DNA from: an uncultured Collinsella sp.
GTDB taxonomy: Bacteria > Actinomycetota > Coriobacteriia > Coriobacteriales > Coriobacteriaceae
DNA length: 64,000 nt
Direction of reading: 5' to 3'
Assembly: GCA_958427145.1 (NCBI GenBank)
Contig: CAUAAZ010000007.1
Location: 1 to 64,000 of the forward strand
The notes under the pieces were generated by a model. It ran no database searches. It was not told the DNA's origin and saw only the letters and a list, made by a program, of their open reading frames with translations. The position numbers and the translations under genes were made by a program. The first letter of the stretch is position 1. The number at the start of each line of letters is the position of its first letter. Shown in pieces: positions 22,429 to 30,856 of the stretch.

Positions 22429-23613
22429 TTACAGATGAACATCGGGATCGAGCATCTGTGCACTCACACGCATGGATGACGCCAAGTTTTGGAACGTCTC
22501 CAAACGCAGGCTGTCGATCCGCCCGGCACCCTCGGCCTCGCGAACGGCGCAGCCCGGTTCGTGGGTATGCGTGCAGTCGCCAAACCGGCACGCACGCGAC
22601 GCCTCGACGATCTCGGGAAACGCGCGCGCCAAACCCCGCTCGTGGCCTACGAGTGGCAGACTGCGCAGGCCCGGGGCGTCGGCAATAACGCCGGCATCAC
22701 CCGGAAGCGCCACCATCACGCGCGCGACGGTGGTATGGCGGCCCTGGTCATCGCGCTCGCGCACGCCACCGGTCGCCAACGTATCGTGGCCCAGCAGCGC
22801 GTTGAGCAACGTCGACTTGCCGGCACCCGATTCACCCAGTATCATGGCGCAGCTCCCGGCGGGAACGCAGGCGCGAACCTCGTCCAGGCCACGGCCCTCG
22901 GCAGAGGATGTCACGATTACGCGCACGTCCGGACCCACCAAGCGGTGCACGCGGTCCAGATCGCGCTCGAGCTCGGCGGCCTCGCAACGGTCGGCCTTGG
23001 TGAGCACCACCACCGGCTCGGCATCGCAGTCGAGTGCCAACACCAGCGAGCGCGCCACGCGGTCGAGCAGCACCTCGCCGGCGCCGAGCGCCTGCACGAT
23101 CAGCACGCTATCCACGTTGGAGCAGAGCACCTGACGCTCGCCGCGAGCGCGTCCACGCCAACGCTCAAAACTCGTGCGGCGTGGCAGCACGCACTCAATC
23201 ACGCCCATGTCATGCCCGGGCGCACGACGCACCGCCACGCGGTCGCCCACGGCGGGCAGCAGAACCTCATCCTCGCCACGCGACTTGGCAAACCCCACGG
23301 CATGCTCGGCACGAAAAGTGTCGTCGGCAGTCGCCACCAGCGGAAACCCGCGATCCAGGCGCACCACGGCACCAAGTTGCATCTGCTCGGGCTCCTCTGC
23401 CTGGGCGCAAAAGTTGTCAAATGCCGCCCGCTGAGCATCATCAATCGGCAGGTCGTCGAACGCCGGAACATCCTGCAGCGCATCGAGTCCCGGCACGCTT
23501 GCCAGCAGCTCCTCGGCAGACGCGGGGGCTTCGGTCGCGAGCTTCCGACGACGATCGCGCTTAGCCCGCGCCCCCGTCGTCTTTTTCTTCGCCTTAGCCT
23601 TAGCCTTGCCCAC
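22429..23613 (-). CDS. rsgA: Ribosome small subunit-dependent GTPase A
   Basis: Circularly permuted GTPase acting late in 30S assembly. The 394-aa product has a lysine-rich N-terminal tail (GKAKAKAKKKT), an OB-fold, then G4 LTKAD, G5 SSAEG, G1 GESGAGKSTL and G3 DAPG in permuted order, and a C-terminal zinc knuckle (CRFGDCTHTHEPGC). The start is GTG at 23613 behind GGGAGGCGCTT. Upstream in-frame starts run into the terminator region. It is a single-gene unit. Confidence 0.95.
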   Translation of the reverse strand: MGKAKAKAKKKTTGARAKRDRRRKLATEAPASAEELLASVPGLDALQDVPAFDDLPIDDAQRAAFDNFCAQAEEPEQMQLGAVVRLDRGFPLVATADDTFRAEHAVGFAKSRGEDEVLLPAVGDRVAVRRAPGHDMGVIECVLPRRTSFERWRGRARGERQVLCSNVDSVLIVQALGAGEVLLDRVARSLVLALDCDAEPVVVLTKADRCEAAELERDLDRVHRLVGPDVRVIVTSSAEGRGLDEVRACVPAGSCAMILGESGAGKSTLLNALLGHDTLATGGVRERDDQGRHTTVARVMVALPGDAGVIADAPGLRSLPLVGHERGLARAFPEIVEASRACRFGDCTHTHEPGCAVREAEGAGRIDSLRLETFQNLASSMRVSAQMLDPDVHL

Positions 23614-23660
23614 AAGCGCCTCCCAGCACCACCAATCACAACTGAGCAGGTATTTTAAAT

Positions 23661-23696
23661 CAAAAAGAGCTGGCCGGGCAAAGCCCGACCAGCTCA
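23661..23696 (-). terminator. Strong terminator after the ATPase/structured-RNA region
   Basis: Minus-strand AGCTGGTCGGGC stem, TTT loop, GCCCGGCCAGCT stem and CTTTTT. Confidence 0.9.
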
Positions 23697-23852
23697 CAAA
23701 CTTTCCCTCAGCCCTTTATCATCCGCGCGGGAGAAAAGCCAGCAAGGATACCGCAGGGCCCGCCCCGGAAGCCCGTTCTCCCGAACGATCCCGCAGCGCA
23801 AAGCGCGAGGACCAGTGAGGGAGAAAGGGCGTGGGGCGGGCCCGGACGAGAG
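23697..23852 (-). ncRNA. Candidate structured RNA, family unknown
   Basis: A GC-rich 156-bp stretch between the ATPase stop codon and a strong terminator. On the minus strand GGGCCCGCCCC (23833-23843) pairs perfectly with GGGGCGGGCCC (23756-23766). Hairpins GCGC-TTT-GCGC and CGTTC-GGGA-GAACG lie inside. CTTTCTCCCTCA (23816-23827) can pair with TGAGGGAAAG (23701-23710) outside that stem, which would make a pseudoknot. It may be the 3' UTR of the ATPase mRNA or an independent RNA. It does not match tmRNA, RNase P, SRP or 6S patterns I know. Confidence 0.4.
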
Positions 23853-23854
23853 CG

Positions 23855-26536
23855 TCACTCTTTTTCCACAGCGCGCATGATCGCCTTGTAGATCTCCATC
23901 AGCGGGATGATCAGGAAGGCAAGGGCCAGCGCGGCGACAACGCCCTTGAGCTCAAGCGTCACAGGGCCAAAGAACATCTCGGCAAGCGTCGGCTGAACGG
24001 TCACGATAACCGTCAGTACCAGCGCCAGCGCGGCCGAAGCCCACAGCCACTTGTTCTGCTTCTTCATGCTAAACAGCGACGCACGACGGCTGCGCATATT
24101 GAAGCAGTGGAAGATCTCGACCATGTTGAGCGTGATGAAGGCCATCATCACGCCTTCCTCGTCGGCATTGCCGGCGATCATATCGGCGATGTGGATGTAG
24201 CCCATGTCAAAGTACACGCCCACAAAGAAGCTCGCCAGCACCAGCACGGTGATGATCAGGCCCTGGACCACGCAGTCCAGGCCCATGTTACCGGCAAAGA
24301 CGCCGTCTTTGGCGTTGCGCGGCTTGCGCTTCATGATGTCGCCCTCGGCGTCCTCCATACCCAGCGCGAGCGCGGGGAAGCAGTCGGTAACCAGGTTCAC
24401 CCACAGCAGCTGCACCGGCTGGAAGATGGTAAAGCCGATGAGCGTGGCGATGAACACCGAGAAGACCTCTGCAAGGTTGGCCGAAAGCAAGAACTGGATG
24501 ACCTTGCGGATGTTGTCGTAGATGCGACGACCCTCTTCGCAGGCACCGATGATGGTGGCGAAGTTGTCGTCGGCGAGCACCATGTCGGCAACGTTCTTGG
24601 TAACGTCGGTGCCGGTAATGCCCATGCCCACGCCGATGTCGGCACGTTTGATGGACGGGGCGTCGTTGACACCGTCGCCCGTCATGGCCACGATCTGGTC
24701 GCGCGACTTCCAAGCCTCGACGATGCGGGTCTTGTGCTCAGGCTGGACGCGAGCGTACACGCCGTAATCCTCGATGTGCGCGTCGAGTTCCTCGTCGCTC
24801 ATGCGGTCGAGGTCGGCGCCCGTGATGGCCTGGCTGCGATCGGTGACGATACCCAGCTGCTTGGCGATGGCCACGGCGGTGTCGATGTGGTCGCCCGTAA
24901 TCATGACGGTGCGGATACCGGCATCGTGGGCCTCGCGGATGGCGTCGGCGACCTCGGGGCGGACCGGGTCAATCATGCCGGACAGGCCGCAGAAGACCAG
25001 GTCGTGCTCGAGCGCAGCGGGGCTGCAGTCGGCCGGGACCTCGGTGTAGGTGCGGCTTGCCAGCGCCAGCACGCGCAGGGCCTCGTCGGCCATGGCCTTG
25101 TTGGCGGCCACGAGCTCGGCGCGACGCTCCTCGGTCAGCGGAACGACCTTGTCGCCCTCGTAGATATGGGTGCACAGGCCGATCACCACGTCGGGCGCGC
25201 CCTTGGTGTACTGCTCATACTCGCCGTCCAGGGTCTCGACGACCACGGACATCATCTTGCGGCCCGAGTCAAACGGGGCCTCGCCCACGCGCGGATGCTC
25301 GGCAGTCAGGCCAGTGAGCCCCGCCTTGCCGGCATCGTTGACGAGCGCACACTCGGTCGGCTCACCCACGGCCTCGCCCAGCTCCTCGTCCCACTGGGCG
25401 TCGGAGCACAGAGCCATGCCGGCCAGGAACTTCTCCTTAGGCGCAGCGAGCTCGTGCTTGACGACGGTCATCTTGTTCTGGGTGAGGGTACCGGTCTTGT
25501 CGGAGCAGATGGTCTGCGTGCAGCCAAGGGTCTCGACGGCAGAGAGCTTGCGGATAATCGCCTGACGCTTGGCCATCTTGGTCACGCCGAGCGACAGCAC
25601 GATGGTCACGACGGCAACCAGGCCCTCGGGGATGGCGGCGACGGCAAGCGAGACAGCGACCATAAAGGTGTCGAGCAGCGCGGTCGGATCGGTGAGAACG
25701 TTGCCCACGCCGTGGCGGATGATGTCGACGCCAAAGATGACGACGCAGATGACGATAACCATGATGGTGAGGATGCGGCTGAGCTCGGCGAGCTTCACCT
25801 GCAGCGGCGTGAGCTCTTCCTTGGCCTCGGCCAGGGCGCCGGCGATCTTGCCCATCTCGGTGTTCATACCGGTGCCGACCACGACGGCGCGACCGCGGCC
25901 GTATACCACGGTGGAACCCATGTAGCACATGTTCTTGCGGTCGCCGAGCGGCACGTCGTCGGTGCCGGCGGCGAGCTCAATGACGTTGGCATGCTTCTCG
26001 ACGGGCACGGACTCGCCGGTAAGGGCGGCCTCCTCGATCTTCATCGTGGCGCTCTCGAGCACACGGCAGTCGGCCGGGACGGAGTCGCCCGCCTCGAGCA
26101 TGATCACATCGCCGGGCACGAGCTCGGCGCTCGGCAGGTGCACGAGCTTGCCGTCGCGCAGCACCTTGGACTGCGCCGCGCTCATCTCCTGCAGGGCCTC
26201 GAGAGCCTCCTCGCTTTTAGCCTCCTGGACCACGCCCAGCACCGAGTTGACGATAACGACGAACATGATGATGGCGACATCGGCAAAGTCCGCCTCGCCC
26301 TTGACCATGCCCGTGAGCGCGCTGATGACGGCGGCAACGATCAGCATGATGACCATGGGGTCGGCCATCTGCTCAAAGAAGCGCTTCCACAGCGGCGTCT
26401 TCTCGGCTTCCTCGAGCTTGTTAGGGCCTGTCTTAGCGAGGCGCGACGACGCCTCGTCGTCGCTCAGGCCGAGGTTCTCATCGACACCTTGGTCGCTGAG
26501 CACCTCCGCCGCGGCGGACAGGTATTCCTTTTGCAT
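23855..26536 (-). CDS. P-type cation ATPase, PMCA/SERCA-like
   Basis: An 893-aa P2-type ATPase that exports Ca2+ or Mn2+ at the expense of ATP. It shows the N-terminal cation ATPase domain (SRLAKTGPNKLEE), the actuator TGES (EEAALTGESVPV), PEGL in M4 (VAAIPEGLVAVVT), the phosphorylation site DKTGTLTQNKM, the nucleotide-binding region, and MTGDGVNDAPSIKRADIGVGMG in the P domain. The C-terminal part has the last six helices. The ATG follows CCAGGAGGGG. A long structured leader precedes it. Ca2+ versus Mn2+ cannot be settled from sequence alone. Confidence 0.93.
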   Translation of the reverse strand: MQKEYLSAAAEVLSDQGVDENLGLSDDEASSRLAKTGPNKLEEAEKTPLWKRFFEQMADPMVIMLIVAAVISALTGMVKGEADFADVAIIMFVVIVNSVLGVVQEAKSEEALEALQEMSAAQSKVLRDGKLVHLPSAELVPGDVIMLEAGDSVPADCRVLESATMKIEEAALTGESVPVEKHANVIELAAGTDDVPLGDRKNMCYMGSTVVYGRGRAVVVGTGMNTEMGKIAGALAEAKEELTPLQVKLAELSRILTIMVIVICVVIFGVDIIRHGVGNVLTDPTALLDTFMVAVSLAVAAIPEGLVAVVTIVLSLGVTKMAKRQAIIRKLSAVETLGCTQTICSDKTGTLTQNKMTVVKHELAAPKEKFLAGMALCSDAQWDEELGEAVGEPTECALVNDAGKAGLTGLTAEHPRVGEAPFDSGRKMMSVVVETLDGEYEQYTKGAPDVVIGLCTHIYEGDKVVPLTEERRAELVAANKAMADEALRVLALASRTYTEVPADCSPAALEHDLVFCGLSGMIDPVRPEVADAIREAHDAGIRTVMITGDHIDTAVAIAKQLGIVTDRSQAITGADLDRMSDEELDAHIEDYGVYARVQPEHKTRIVEAWKSRDQIVAMTGDGVNDAPSIKRADIGVGMGITGTDVTKNVADMVLADDNFATIIGACEEGRRIYDNIRKVIQFLLSANLAEVFSVFIATLIGFTIFQPVQLLWVNLVTDCFPALALGMEDAEGDIMKRKPRNAKDGVFAGNMGLDCVVQGLIITVLVLASFFVGVYFDMGYIHIADMIAGNADEEGVMMAFITLNMVEIFHCFNMRSRRASLFSMKKQNKWLWASAALALVLTVIVTVQPTLAEMFFGPVTLELKGVVAALALAFLIIPLMEIYKAIMRAVEKE

Positions 26537-26655
26537 ATAGAGTCCCCTCCTGGGATTCGGGCCACTCAGCAGATTGATGCCCGATCATAATTCCCAGGAG
26601 AAGGGCAAGGGCTCATCAAGGCTGCCGTGCTGAGCGGCAGTTGATAGTGGAGCTA
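26537..26655 (-). promoter_or_regulatory. Structured leader of the cation ATPase with kissing loops
   Basis: Read on the minus strand: hairpin 1 is CTGCCG-CTCAGCA-CGGCAG (26622-26640). Hairpin 2 has an outer stem CCTGGGA/TCCCAGG and inner stem TCGGGC/GCCCGA, with TGCTGAG in its loop. The loops CTCAGCA and TGCTGAG are perfect complements, so a 7-bp kissing interaction is possible. GGGCATCAA of hairpin 2 can alternatively pair with TTGATG(AG)CCC upstream, breaking hairpin 2. The ribosome site AGGAGGGG abuts the outer stem. A promoter TTGGCT, 18 bp, TACCAT sits just upstream. Confidence 0.6.
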
Positions 26656-26977
26656 TGGTACCCCAAAGCAACGCGTCTAGCCAAAACAATCCATTTGGAA
26701 ATATGGTCCATAAGCAACGGTGCAGACCGTGTGATGCTCAATACTGATAAAACGTTTTTTCTTCGGCGCATCATCAAATTGAAATATCGCCCAGATAGCA
26801 GCGGTTAGAACGGTTGGTAAAGTTTTTGCATATACCGTTTTTCCGCAAAAAATGAACTTCTAATTCGGCATACGGTCGATTTTTTGGGGTATTCGGACGC
26901 CATTTCGTTATAATCAACTCGGTTTTATTTCTTATGGTTTATCTATCAGCGCAAGACGATGTCAGATGGAGGTCTGA
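26656..26977. other. Divergent promoter region between the ATPase and pyk
   Basis: An AT-rich gap. The minus-strand ATPase promoter (TTGGCT, 18 bp, TACCAT) lies at 26656-26685. A TATAAT box at 26909-26914 on the plus strand fits pyk, with only a weak -35. The rest shows nothing I can assign. Confidence 0.5.
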
Positions 26978-28438
26978 ATGTACAAGCGCACCAAGATTGT
27001 ATGCACCATGGGTCCCGCCTGCGATAGCGACGAGACCATCCGCGAGATGATCAAGGCGGGCATGAACGTCGCCCGTTTTAACTTCTCGCACGGCTCCTAC
27101 GACGAGCACCACGGTCGCATCGAGCGCGTCCGTCGTATTTCCAAGGAGCTCGGTATGCCCGTCGGCATCCTGCTCGACACCAAGGGCCCCGAGGTCCGCA
27201 CCGGCCTTCTGGTCGACGGCAAGAAGGTTGCCGTCAAGACCGGCGACAAGATCGTCGTCACCGCTCAGCCCACGACCGAGGATTTCCACGGCACCTCTGA
27301 GCACATCTCCCTCGACTACCTGGCTCTGCCCTCCGAGGTCGAGAAGGGCTCCCTCATCCTGATCGATGACGGCCTGGTTGCCCTCGAGGTCGAGTCCGTC
27401 GACGGCCAGGACATGACCTGCGTCGTTAAGAACGACGGCCTGATCGGCGAGCGCAAGGGCGTCAACATGCCCAACGTCAACATCTCGCTGCCCGCCATCA
27501 CCGAGCGCGATCGTCAGGACATCCTCTTTGGCCTGACCGAGAACATCGACTACATCGCCGCTTCCTTCATCCGCGACGGCGAGTCCGTCCGCGGCATCCG
27601 CGAGCTTTGCCGCGAGAACGGCGGCGAGCACGTGACGATCTTCCCGAAGATCGAGTGCGCCCTGGGCGTCGAGAACTTCGACGAGATCCTCGAGGCTTCC
27701 GACGGCATCATGGTCGCCCGTGGCGACCTGGGCATCGAGATCAAGCCCGAGCTCGTTCCGCACATCCAGAAGGAGATCATCGCCAAGTGCAACGCGGCCT
27801 ACAAGCCCGTTATCACCGCTACGCAGATGCTCGACTCCATGCAGCAGAACCCGCGCCCGACGCGCGCCGAGGTTGCCGACGTTGCTAACGCCATTTACGA
27901 CGGCACCGACGCCGTTATGCTGTCCGGCGAGTCCGCTGCCGGTAAGTACCCGGTCGAGGCCGTCAAGATGCAGGCCAGCATTGCTCTCGAGACCGAGAAG
28001 TACCTCCCGGCTCACGCTCCGCTCGAGGTTCCGGCTGACGCTCACGGCACCCGCGTTGTCAACAACGTTGTGGGTATGTCCGCTGTGAACATGGCCACCA
28101 CCGTTGGCGCCAAGTGCATCACCGTGCCGACGACCACCGGCCGTACTGCTCGCCTGATCTCGCACTTCCGTCCCAACATGCCGATCTGCGCGTTCTCCCG
28201 CCACGAGTGGGCCGTCCAGCAGATGATCATGTACTGGGGCGTTATCCCGCACCAGGCCGAGATTACCCAGGGCACCGTCAACGGCACGATCGTCAAGGCG
28301 ATCGAGACCGCTAAGGAGCTCGGCTACGTCGAGGCCGGCGACCTGACCGTCGCCACCGCTGGCGATCCCCGCATGAGCGTCCAGCTCGAGGACAAGGTCT
28401 CCTCGACCAACGTCGCTTACGTCGCTCAGGTGCGCTAA
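26978..28438 (+). CDS. pyk: Pyruvate kinase
   Basis: Converts phosphoenolpyruvate and ADP to pyruvate and ATP, the last step of glycolysis. The 486-aa product shows RTKIVCTMGPA at the N-terminus, NFSHG, the K+/Mg2+ site with IFPKIE and MVARGDLGIE, and the activation region ITATQMLDSM. The C-terminal allosteric domain is present. Very regular codon use and a GGAGG site suggest high expression. A single gene with its own promoter and a perfect terminator. Confidence 0.98.
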   Translation: MYKRTKIVCTMGPACDSDETIREMIKAGMNVARFNFSHGSYDEHHGRIERVRRISKELGMPVGILLDTKGPEVRTGLLVDGKKVAVKTGDKIVVTAQPTTEDFHGTSEHISLDYLALPSEVEKGSLILIDDGLVALEVESVDGQDMTCVVKNDGLIGERKGVNMPNVNISLPAITERDRQDILFGLTENIDYIAASFIRDGESVRGIRELCRENGGEHVTIFPKIECALGVENFDEILEASDGIMVARGDLGIEIKPELVPHIQKEIIAKCNAAYKPVITATQMLDSMQQNPRPTRAEVADVANAIYDGTDAVMLSGESAAGKYPVEAVKMQASIALETEKYLPAHAPLEVPADAHGTRVVNNVVGMSAVNMATTVGAKCITVPTTTGRTARLISHFRPNMPICAFSRHEWAVQQMIMYWGVIPHQAEITQGTVNGTIVKAIETAKELGYVEAGDLTVATAGDPRMSVQLEDKVSSTNVAYVAQVR

Positions 28439-28466
28439 ATCGCACTTGCAAGCAGATTTGCATTGC

Positions 28467-28505
28467 AAAGGGCCCGGAAGGCTTCGCCTTCCGGGCCCTT
28501 TTTCT
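28467..28505 (+). terminator. Terminator of pyk
   Basis: A perfect stem AAGGGCCCGGAAGGC around TTCG, followed by TTTTT. Confidence 0.95.
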
Positions 28506-28644
28506 GTGCCAATGCCGGCGCACGGCAAAACACGCACTCATTTCTTTACCAAAAGTGCGAAATCCACCCTTCGAGGCCCAAAGAATAAAGTCCCAAGCGC
28601 TAAAAGTGTTCGCCCGGTGGCAAACCCACACCTTAACCGACGCT

Positions 28645-28660
28645 GCTAAATCGTTTTAGC
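28645..28660. other. Small perfect hairpin GCTAAA-TCGT-TTTAGC
   Basis: A short palindrome in the gap between pyk and the DUF559-like gene. The function is unknown; bases 28506-28681 hold nothing else I can support. Confidence 0.3.
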
Positions 28661-28681
28661 AAGAGCCAGATCGACCTGGTT

Positions 28682-28808
28682 TTCGGAAGTATGCGGCAAA
28701 TTCTGAGACCTCCGAGCACACCCCGTTTTTTCGCAACAAAATGCCTGATAAACTAGCCTCAAAAGCCAGGTCTGCTCACAGGGTTCAGATTTTACGCATA
28801 CTTCCGAA
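28682..28808. repeat. Intergenic inverted-repeat element (GGAAGTATGCG type)
   Basis: 127 bp with perfect 14-bp terminal arms (TTCGGAAGTATGCG and its complement). The arms extend imperfectly to about 40 bp. The interior has CCGAGCACACC, also found in the element at 62774-62892. No ORF. It ends about 50 bp before the next gene. Confidence 0.65.
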
Positions 28809-28859
28809 TTGACGCTGGCATCGCACGGTCCAAAAGCACATTTCGACCAGGAGGACGTC

Positions 28860-29933
28860 ATGGACCTGACGCTATGCGGTCAATCCGCTTTTTACTATCA
28901 CCGTATCCCACCGCAGGTATTAGGCCTTTACCCCGCCATTAGCCTTGGCAATATGGATCGCAGATGTTGCGGCCTCGGAAGTCATGCAGTTGTAAAAGAC
29001 CTGCTTCACGCACCGCTTCACAGGCTTGTATTCACTCGGGCACAATCTGGGTCGCGAAGCCTGTTTAAATCGCACCTCCTGACCCAAGAGCCGCCTCCCG
29101 GGTCGTTTAGGCAAACTGAGCATGGGTTTGATGTCACATCGTCCGAGTTCACACTGCTCAACCTTGCTACGCAAGTCTCACGCAACCAGCTGCTTATGGC
29201 GTGCTATGAGATGTGCAGCTCATTCGCGGTGTTCACGCCTTGCAAACGTACACAACAGCAACTTGATGAGGCAATTTCCCTTAAGCTCATTCCGCCTGGC
29301 TGCGGTTGGAAGCGTGTTGTCGACACCAAGGGCAATGACACCAACTTGTGGAAGCGCACGCCGCTTCTTACCGCGGCGGATATCGCCGCGTTCGCCAAGC
29401 AGGCCGCAGGCCTGCGCGGCGTCAAACAACTGCGCTGGGCGGCCGAGCACATGACGGGGCAGACCGCCTCGCCCTTCGAAGTACAGACCTCCATGCTTGT
29501 CTCGCTCCCCCGCGACGAGGGCGGCATGGGCATCAACATCGCAAACAACGTGCGCATCCCACTCAGCGACGCCGCACGCTCGCTGTATGACAAAACCTGC
29601 TGTTACGCCGATATCCTCATCGAAAGCGCCACCGACAGCATGGGCGTCATCTTGGAATGCCAAGGCCGCTCCGCCCACGATGGCGAAGCCGCGAGCCTCT
29701 CCGATGCCGAGCGCACTACCGCGCTCACCAGCATGGGCTATGACGTTATCCAGATAACCTATGAGCAAATCAAAGACACGAAGAGCTTTAACAACATCGC
29801 CGAACTCATCCATAAAAAGGCGGGGCTCCCCTACATCCCAAAGACCGACCAGGAACGCATCACCGAAGATACCCTTCGGCGGGAGCTGTTGGTCGATTGG
29901 GTTGAGCTATTCACTGCCGGGCCGGCCAGCTAG
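28860..29933 (+). CDS. Uncharacterised protein, DUF559/AbiEi-like C-terminus
   Basis: A 357-aa protein with CAGGAGGACGTC before its ATG. It begins LTLCGQSAFYYHRIPPQVL, the opening of an actinobacterial family that combines a DNA-binding-like N-terminus with a nuclease-like end. The C-terminal part (ADILIESATDSMGVILECQGR...MGYDVIQITYEQI) resembles the Vsr/DUF559 fold, but the usual catalytic motif is not clear. AbiEi-type antitoxins and DUF559 proteins are alternatives. No toxin partner is adjacent. It lies just behind an inverted-repeat element and overlaps the stop of the convergent gene by 4 bp. Confidence 0.55.
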   Translation: MDLTLCGQSAFYYHRIPPQVLGLYPAISLGNMDRRCCGLGSHAVVKDLLHAPLHRLVFTRAQSGSRSLFKSHLLTQEPPPGSFRQTEHGFDVTSSEFTLLNLATQVSRNQLLMACYEMCSSFAVFTPCKRTQQQLDEAISLKLIPPGCGWKRVVDTKGNDTNLWKRTPLLTAADIAAFAKQAAGLRGVKQLRWAAEHMTGQTASPFEVQTSMLVSLPRDEGGMGINIANNVRIPLSDAARSLYDKTCCYADILIESATDSMGVILECQGRSAHDGEAASLSDAERTTALTSMGYDVIQITYEQIKDTKSFNNIAELIHKKAGLPYIPKTDQERITEDTLRRELLVDWVELFTAGPAS

Positions 29934-30778
29934 CAGCTAGCGATCAGGGGCAGAGCGGGCACACCGGGTGATGCGACGCGGGCGGCAAATCCCGCCTCGG
30001 TCAGCTCGATGACCTCGGTAAACGTTGCATCGAAAAACTCCTCGGTTAGCAAGCGATACGGCGGATGATCGGGCTCGCCGGGGTTTTCGCGTACAATCTC
30101 GTGCATGACGCCGATGGTCTTGAGCACATACTCTTTATGGATGGGATACTGCCCAAAACGCGTCGCAGCGGTATACAGGCGATCGGTCGCACGCGGAATC
30201 GAAACAATGCCGAGCGTCTTACCAAACCAGTCAAAGTCGCCTTGCTTTTTAATGCGGAATTCCTCGCACGGCCTGCCGCCGTGCGCCTCCAGGTACTGGT
30301 TCACGCGAGTATTCCACACGGTATCGGCCACGAGGTGAGACCAACCGCCCAGCGTCAGATCGAGCAGCGACTGCGCCACGTCCTCGGGCGCGAGCGAAAG
30401 CTCGCTAGCACCGGGACCGGCAACCGGCTCGGCGTCCTTGTAGCGTTGGGGATAATGCACCCGATTGAGTCGCTCGCGCTCCTCGGCAATCGAGGTCGCG
30501 GCAGCTGGCGCACCAACAAGCGCCCCTTTGAGCAGCGGCGCCACATAGGTGTCCCAAAACTCATGCTCGCGCGGCTTGGGGATAGGCTCAGGCTTGGCAA
30601 AGTGCGTAATGCGATACGGGATGGGATCGGCAATGCCGGGAACCATATAGCCCACAAAAATGTCCGGAACCACGCTGCCAAACAAAAAGGCATTGCGGTC
30701 GCGCACGTTATCGGCAAGCGTCCCAGCACGCGCCAGCAGTCGTTCCGTCTGAGCGATATGAATATTCCAACTTGGCAT
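29930..30778 (-). CDS. Zinc-dependent phospholipase C-like protein
   Basis: A 282-aa protein of the zinc-dependent phospholipase C/S1-P1 nuclease-like family (PF00882 pattern). PSWNIHIAQTERLL supplies the N-terminal Trp-His, GSVVPDIFVGY an Asp, and GWSHLVADTVWN the HxxxD pair that binds zinc. No signal peptide is visible, unlike secreted PlcC toxins, so an intracellular metal-dependent hydrolase is likely. The start at 30778 follows GGGGGTGGCT. It is convergent with the DUF559-like gene. Confidence 0.78.
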   Translation of the reverse strand: MPSWNIHIAQTERLLARAGTLADNVRDRNAFLFGSVVPDIFVGYMVPGIADPIPYRITHFAKPEPIPKPREHEFWDTYVAPLLKGALVGAPAAATSIAEERERLNRVHYPQRYKDAEPVAGPGASELSLAPEDVAQSLLDLTLGGWSHLVADTVWNTRVNQYLEAHGGRPCEEFRIKKQGDFDWFGKTLGIVSIPRATDRLYTAATRFGQYPIHKEYVLKTIGVMHEIVRENPGEPDHPPYRLLTEEFFDATFTEVIELTEAGFAARVASPGVPALPLIASC

Positions 30779-30856
30779 AGCCACCCCCGTAAAACCCGGA
30801 TAACTATACCATTCACGGCAAGCCACGCGCACGGCCGCAGCCCTACTACGCAGCAA

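Noticed and set aside
23697..23852. tmRNA, RNase P or 6S RNA
   Set aside because: None of the sequence signatures or sizes I know fit, apart from an approximate 6S length. Kept only as an unknown structured RNA.
23831..26590. 919-aa plus-strand ORF over the cation ATPase
   Set aside because: Exact antisense of a well conserved P-type ATPase; low-complexity His/Asp/Gly composition.
26537..26655. yybP-ykoY Mn2+ riboswitch
   Set aside because: The conserved GGGGAGUAG-type start and internal loops are absent; only the gene context is similar.
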